Part shown: one piece after another, positions 12,742-14,781 of the stretch
Layout of the letters: the number at the start of each line of letters is the position of its first letter
Numbering within the stretch: position 1 is the stretch's first letter
Origin: Pseudomonadota bacterium
GTDB taxonomy: Bacteria; Pseudomonadota; Gammaproteobacteria; UBA6186; Azoamicaceae
Direction: 5' to 3'
DNA length: 14,781 bases
NCBI GenBank assembly: GCA_021848375.1
Contig: JAJZUR010000024.1
Coordinates: forward strand, 1 to 14,781
The notes under the pieces: generated by a model
Told to the model about the DNA's origin: nothing
Seen by the model: only the letters and a program-made list of their open reading frames with translations
The model's database searches: none
Made by a program: the position numbers and the translations under genes

Positions 12742-14370
12742 ATGCAAAAATTTAATCAAATCACACTCTCAGTCATACTCACCCTTTTTGTTATCTTCAC
12801 CTCCAACACGTTCGCACACTCTGAAACCGAATTTTTAAGCCCCGATAAAGCATTTGTGTTAAAGGCACGGCTTTTGAATAGTCATGACATTGAATTAACT
12901 TTTTCCATTGCCCCTGGTTATCTGTTATACCAAAAACACTTTCAATTTCGAACATTGACGGGTCAATCTCTGGCTAATGCGGATATTCCTTTTCCTAGTG
13001 CACTCGCCAAACATGATGATGTACTGAACGAAGATTATCTTGCCTATCAAAATCAAGTCAAACTGATAATTCCAATAACTGATCCCAAAGCACAAACGGG
13101 TTTATGGGTTCAGTATCAGGGGTGTTCTGAAGGTGGGTTTTGTTATGCGCCCATTGCAAAAAAAGTGATTTTTTCAGTCAATGGCACGATCAATATCACT
13201 GAACTTTCTCCCGAACAATTTAAATCTACCTTAACAACAGAGTCAATGGTTCCCGCCGAATCAGAGTCGGATCTCATTGCAGATCAATTGAAAACCGGTG
13301 CATTTCCACTCACATTATTAGTATTTCTTGGACTTGGTATTTTATTAGCTTTTACCCCATGCGTACTGCCCATGGTTCCTATTTTAGCCAATATTTTAGT
13401 CGGCGAATATACGCCGCTTTCTAGCCGTCGCGCAACCCTGTTAGCAAGCCTTTATGTATTGAGTGTTGCTTTTTGTTATGCAGTTGCCGGAGTTTTAGCA
13501 GGTGTCATGGGCGATCATTTACAAGCAGCTTTGCAAAAACCCATTTTTCTGTTGGCCTTAAGTTTTTTATTGTTGGTGTTTGCGCTCGGTCAATTCAATT
13601 TGATCCGCATTCATCTTCCACAGATATTTGTTCAGCGGCTCCATCAATTACAGCATAAGCAAAAACAGGGTTCTGTTTTCGGCGCTGTCAGTATGGGGGC
13701 AATTTCTGCGCTGATGGCTTCGCCCTGCGTGACGCCTGCTTTGGTTGGCGCGTTAACCTATATAGGGCAAACTGGCAATGCTATTTTAGGCGGCTTCGCT
13801 TTGTTTTTTATGGCGCTTGGCATGGGATTACCACTGCTTGTCGTTGCATGCATTGGGAGCCATCTTTTACCTAAAGCCGGTCGTTGGATGCATAGCGTTA
13901 AAATTATCACCGGCGTCTTTTTATTATTACTCGCAGGTTCTTTAATTCACCGTGCCTATCCTCACGCCTTTCACCATAACGATAGCGTGATTGCCGAGCG
14001 TTTTACCAGGATACAAACAGAACAAGAATTAAAGATTGCACTCTATCAAGCACAGTCCCTCAAAAAAAATGTATTGCTCGACGTCTACGCCGATTGGTGT
14101 ATTTCCTGCCAGCAATTAGATCAAGAACTGTTTAATAATCCGAGCGTTCTTGAAAGCCTTAAAGACTTTAAATTGCTCCGATTAGATATGACCAAAATCA
14201 CCAAAGACAACGAGACTTTGCAAAAGAGTTTAGACATTGTTGGACCTCCAACACTCTTGTTTTTTCACCAAAATGGTGAAGAGGCTAGAAACTTCCGCAT
14301 GGTTGGAAAAATTAAGTCAAACAACTTTTTGATACAAGTTCAACTGTTCCAAAAAGCAGAAGAAAAATAG
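12742..14370 (+). CDS. dsbD: thiol:disulfide interchange protein DsbD
   Basis: DsbD moves electrons from cytoplasmic thioredoxin across the inner membrane to periplasmic isomerases and cytochrome c maturation. The 542 residues show a signal peptide (1-25, ending SNTFAHS) and a periplasmic alpha domain with C128 and C134 (CSEGGFCY). The membrane beta domain has C207 (FTPCVLPMVP) and C329 (ASPCVTPALVG), and the thioredoxin-like gamma domain has C453/C456 (YADWCISC) and the cis-Pro loop GPPTLLFF (501-508). All six redox cysteines are thus kept. The membrane part appears to have six helices, ending near 403 (IITGVFLLLLAGSLIHR), where E. coli has two more before the gamma domain. No ribosome site is obvious before the ATG at 12742, but the signal peptide supports it. 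Confidence 0.95.
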   Translation: MQKFNQITLSVILTLFVIFTSNTFAHSETEFLSPDKAFVLKARLLNSHDIELTFSIAPGYLLYQKHFQFRTLTGQSLANADIPFPSALAKHDDVLNEDYLAYQNQVKLIIPITDPKAQTGLWVQYQGCSEGGFCYAPIAKKVIFSVNGTINITELSPEQFKSTLTTESMVPAESESDLIADQLKTGAFPLTLLVFLGLGILLAFTPCVLPMVPILANILVGEYTPLSSRRATLLASLYVLSVAFCYAVAGVLAGVMGDHLQAALQKPIFLLALSFLLLVFALGQFNLIRIHLPQIFVQRLHQLQHKQKQGSVFGAVSMGAISALMASPCVTPALVGALTYIGQTGNAILGGFALFFMALGMGLPLLVVACIGSHLLPKAGRWMHSVKIITGVFLLLLAGSLIHRAYPHAFHHNDSVIAERFTRIQTEQELKIALYQAQSLKKNVLLDVYADWCISCQQLDQELFNNPSVLESLKDFKLLRLDMTKITKDNETLQKSLDIVGPPTLLFFHQNGEEARNFRMVGKIKSNNFLIQVQLFQKAEEK

Positions 14371-14416
14371 TTTATTAAATAGCTACAATAACAATTATAA
14401 AAAAGACTATACTTCT

Positions 14417-14699
14417 TTATTCCTCATCTGATTGCTTTCTTATTGTGTTTGGGCTTCTAGGCCTTTTTCGAGTGTCTTTTTCCATCACTGAGTTTTCTCC
14501 TGATTGTTCTTGTTCATTCTTGTCTTTTTGATCAATCGATTTTTGTTTTTCTATGGAAGAAACATATTGTGAGTAATTCGATGTAAACGTCGATGACATT
14601 GATGTCCCTGAATCTTGTCTCTCACTAAAGTCTCGTTGTAAATCCTCAAGCTTTTTTTCATAATTATAGGCTTCCAGAAAAAGATTTTGGTTTTCACAT
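14417..14699 (-). pseudogene. small unknown gene, apparently frameshifted at its second codon
   Basis: I do not recognise this gene. On the minus strand AGGAG (14713-14709), nine bases, and ATG (14699-14697) make an ideal start, but the next codon is TGA. If the T at 14696 were absent, the frame would read MENQNLFLEAYNYEKKLED… through to the TAA at 14417, giving 93 residues. That frame has no start codon of its own before an internal ATG at 14599, which would give only the last 60 residues. The product is hydrophilic: a charged helical start, a Ser/Thr-rich middle (GTSMSSTFTSNYSQYVSS) and a Lys/Arg/Glu-rich end with RKRPRSP. Alternatives are a sequencing error, a programmed shift, or a 48-codon GTG frame from 14697. 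It converges with dsbD. The rest of the 14371-14781 stretch shows nothing else. Confidence 0.45.
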
Positions 14700-14781
14700 C
14701 AACTCGTTCTCCTACGCGGGCAGATCAATCACAGATAATATGACCCTATTGCATAGGATGTTTTATATTTTTCCCCATCAG

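Noticed and set aside
14451..14468. Possible terminator GGGC-ttctag-GCCT followed by five Ts after dsbD
   Set aside because: The stem is only four pairs including a G·T, and the bases fall inside the restored small-gene frame.

Overview
The window is a dense stretch of chromosomal housekeeping genes from a moderately AT-rich gammaproteobacterium. The order tyrS | mepM-like – anmK | erpA matches the arrangement known from Pseudomonas. The DksA, PcnB, ErpA and HemL proteins are close to the E. coli versions, and the tRNA gene encodes its own CCA end. The base composition and the several proteins of unknown function fit Legionellales/Coxiellaceae-like lineages, but that placement is inference. 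I see no phage, insertion sequence, CRISPR array or obvious island.

Region 1 (1-3834): tyrS (type 2, cut by the window edge just after KMSKS) is divergent from a mepM-like M23 endopeptidase gene and the overlapping anmK, a murein remodelling and recycling pair. anmK meets the erpA gene for Fe-S cluster delivery tail to tail, and the two share a CTAG in which each gene has its stop codon. Region 2 (3835-7439): a predicted two-gene unit holds an unknown protein with TraB/EreA/ChaN-like motifs and hemJ. Opposite it lies a translationally coupled pair, a membrane-anchored RRM protein and a rubredoxin. hemL is divergent from this pair, so two heme biosynthesis steps (HemL early, HemJ late) flank it. 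Region 3 (7440-8818): sfsA, whose nuclease-like active-site positions look lost, is head to head with dksA. Region 4 (8819-11993): a minus-strand run of pcnB, a DUF1737-like protein with an acidic tail, and pgi. Region 5 (11994-14370): tRNA-Glu with the less usual CTC anticodon, a glycine-rich RRM protein whose mRNA should begin with a 12-bp hairpin, and dsbD, which appears to have only six membrane helices in its core. Region 6 (14371-14781): a small minus-strand gene that appears broken by one extra T directly after its start codon.

The genes are packed in short alternating blocks. Four convergent junctions are 36 nt or shorter, and none has a classical T-tailed terminator. No new multi-gene system with a clear function is evident. 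The items most worth attention are the membrane-tethered RRM/rubredoxin pair, the possible TraB/EreA-like protein, the degenerate SfsA, the 5'-terminal hairpin of the glycine-rich RRM gene and the +1-frameshifted small gene.
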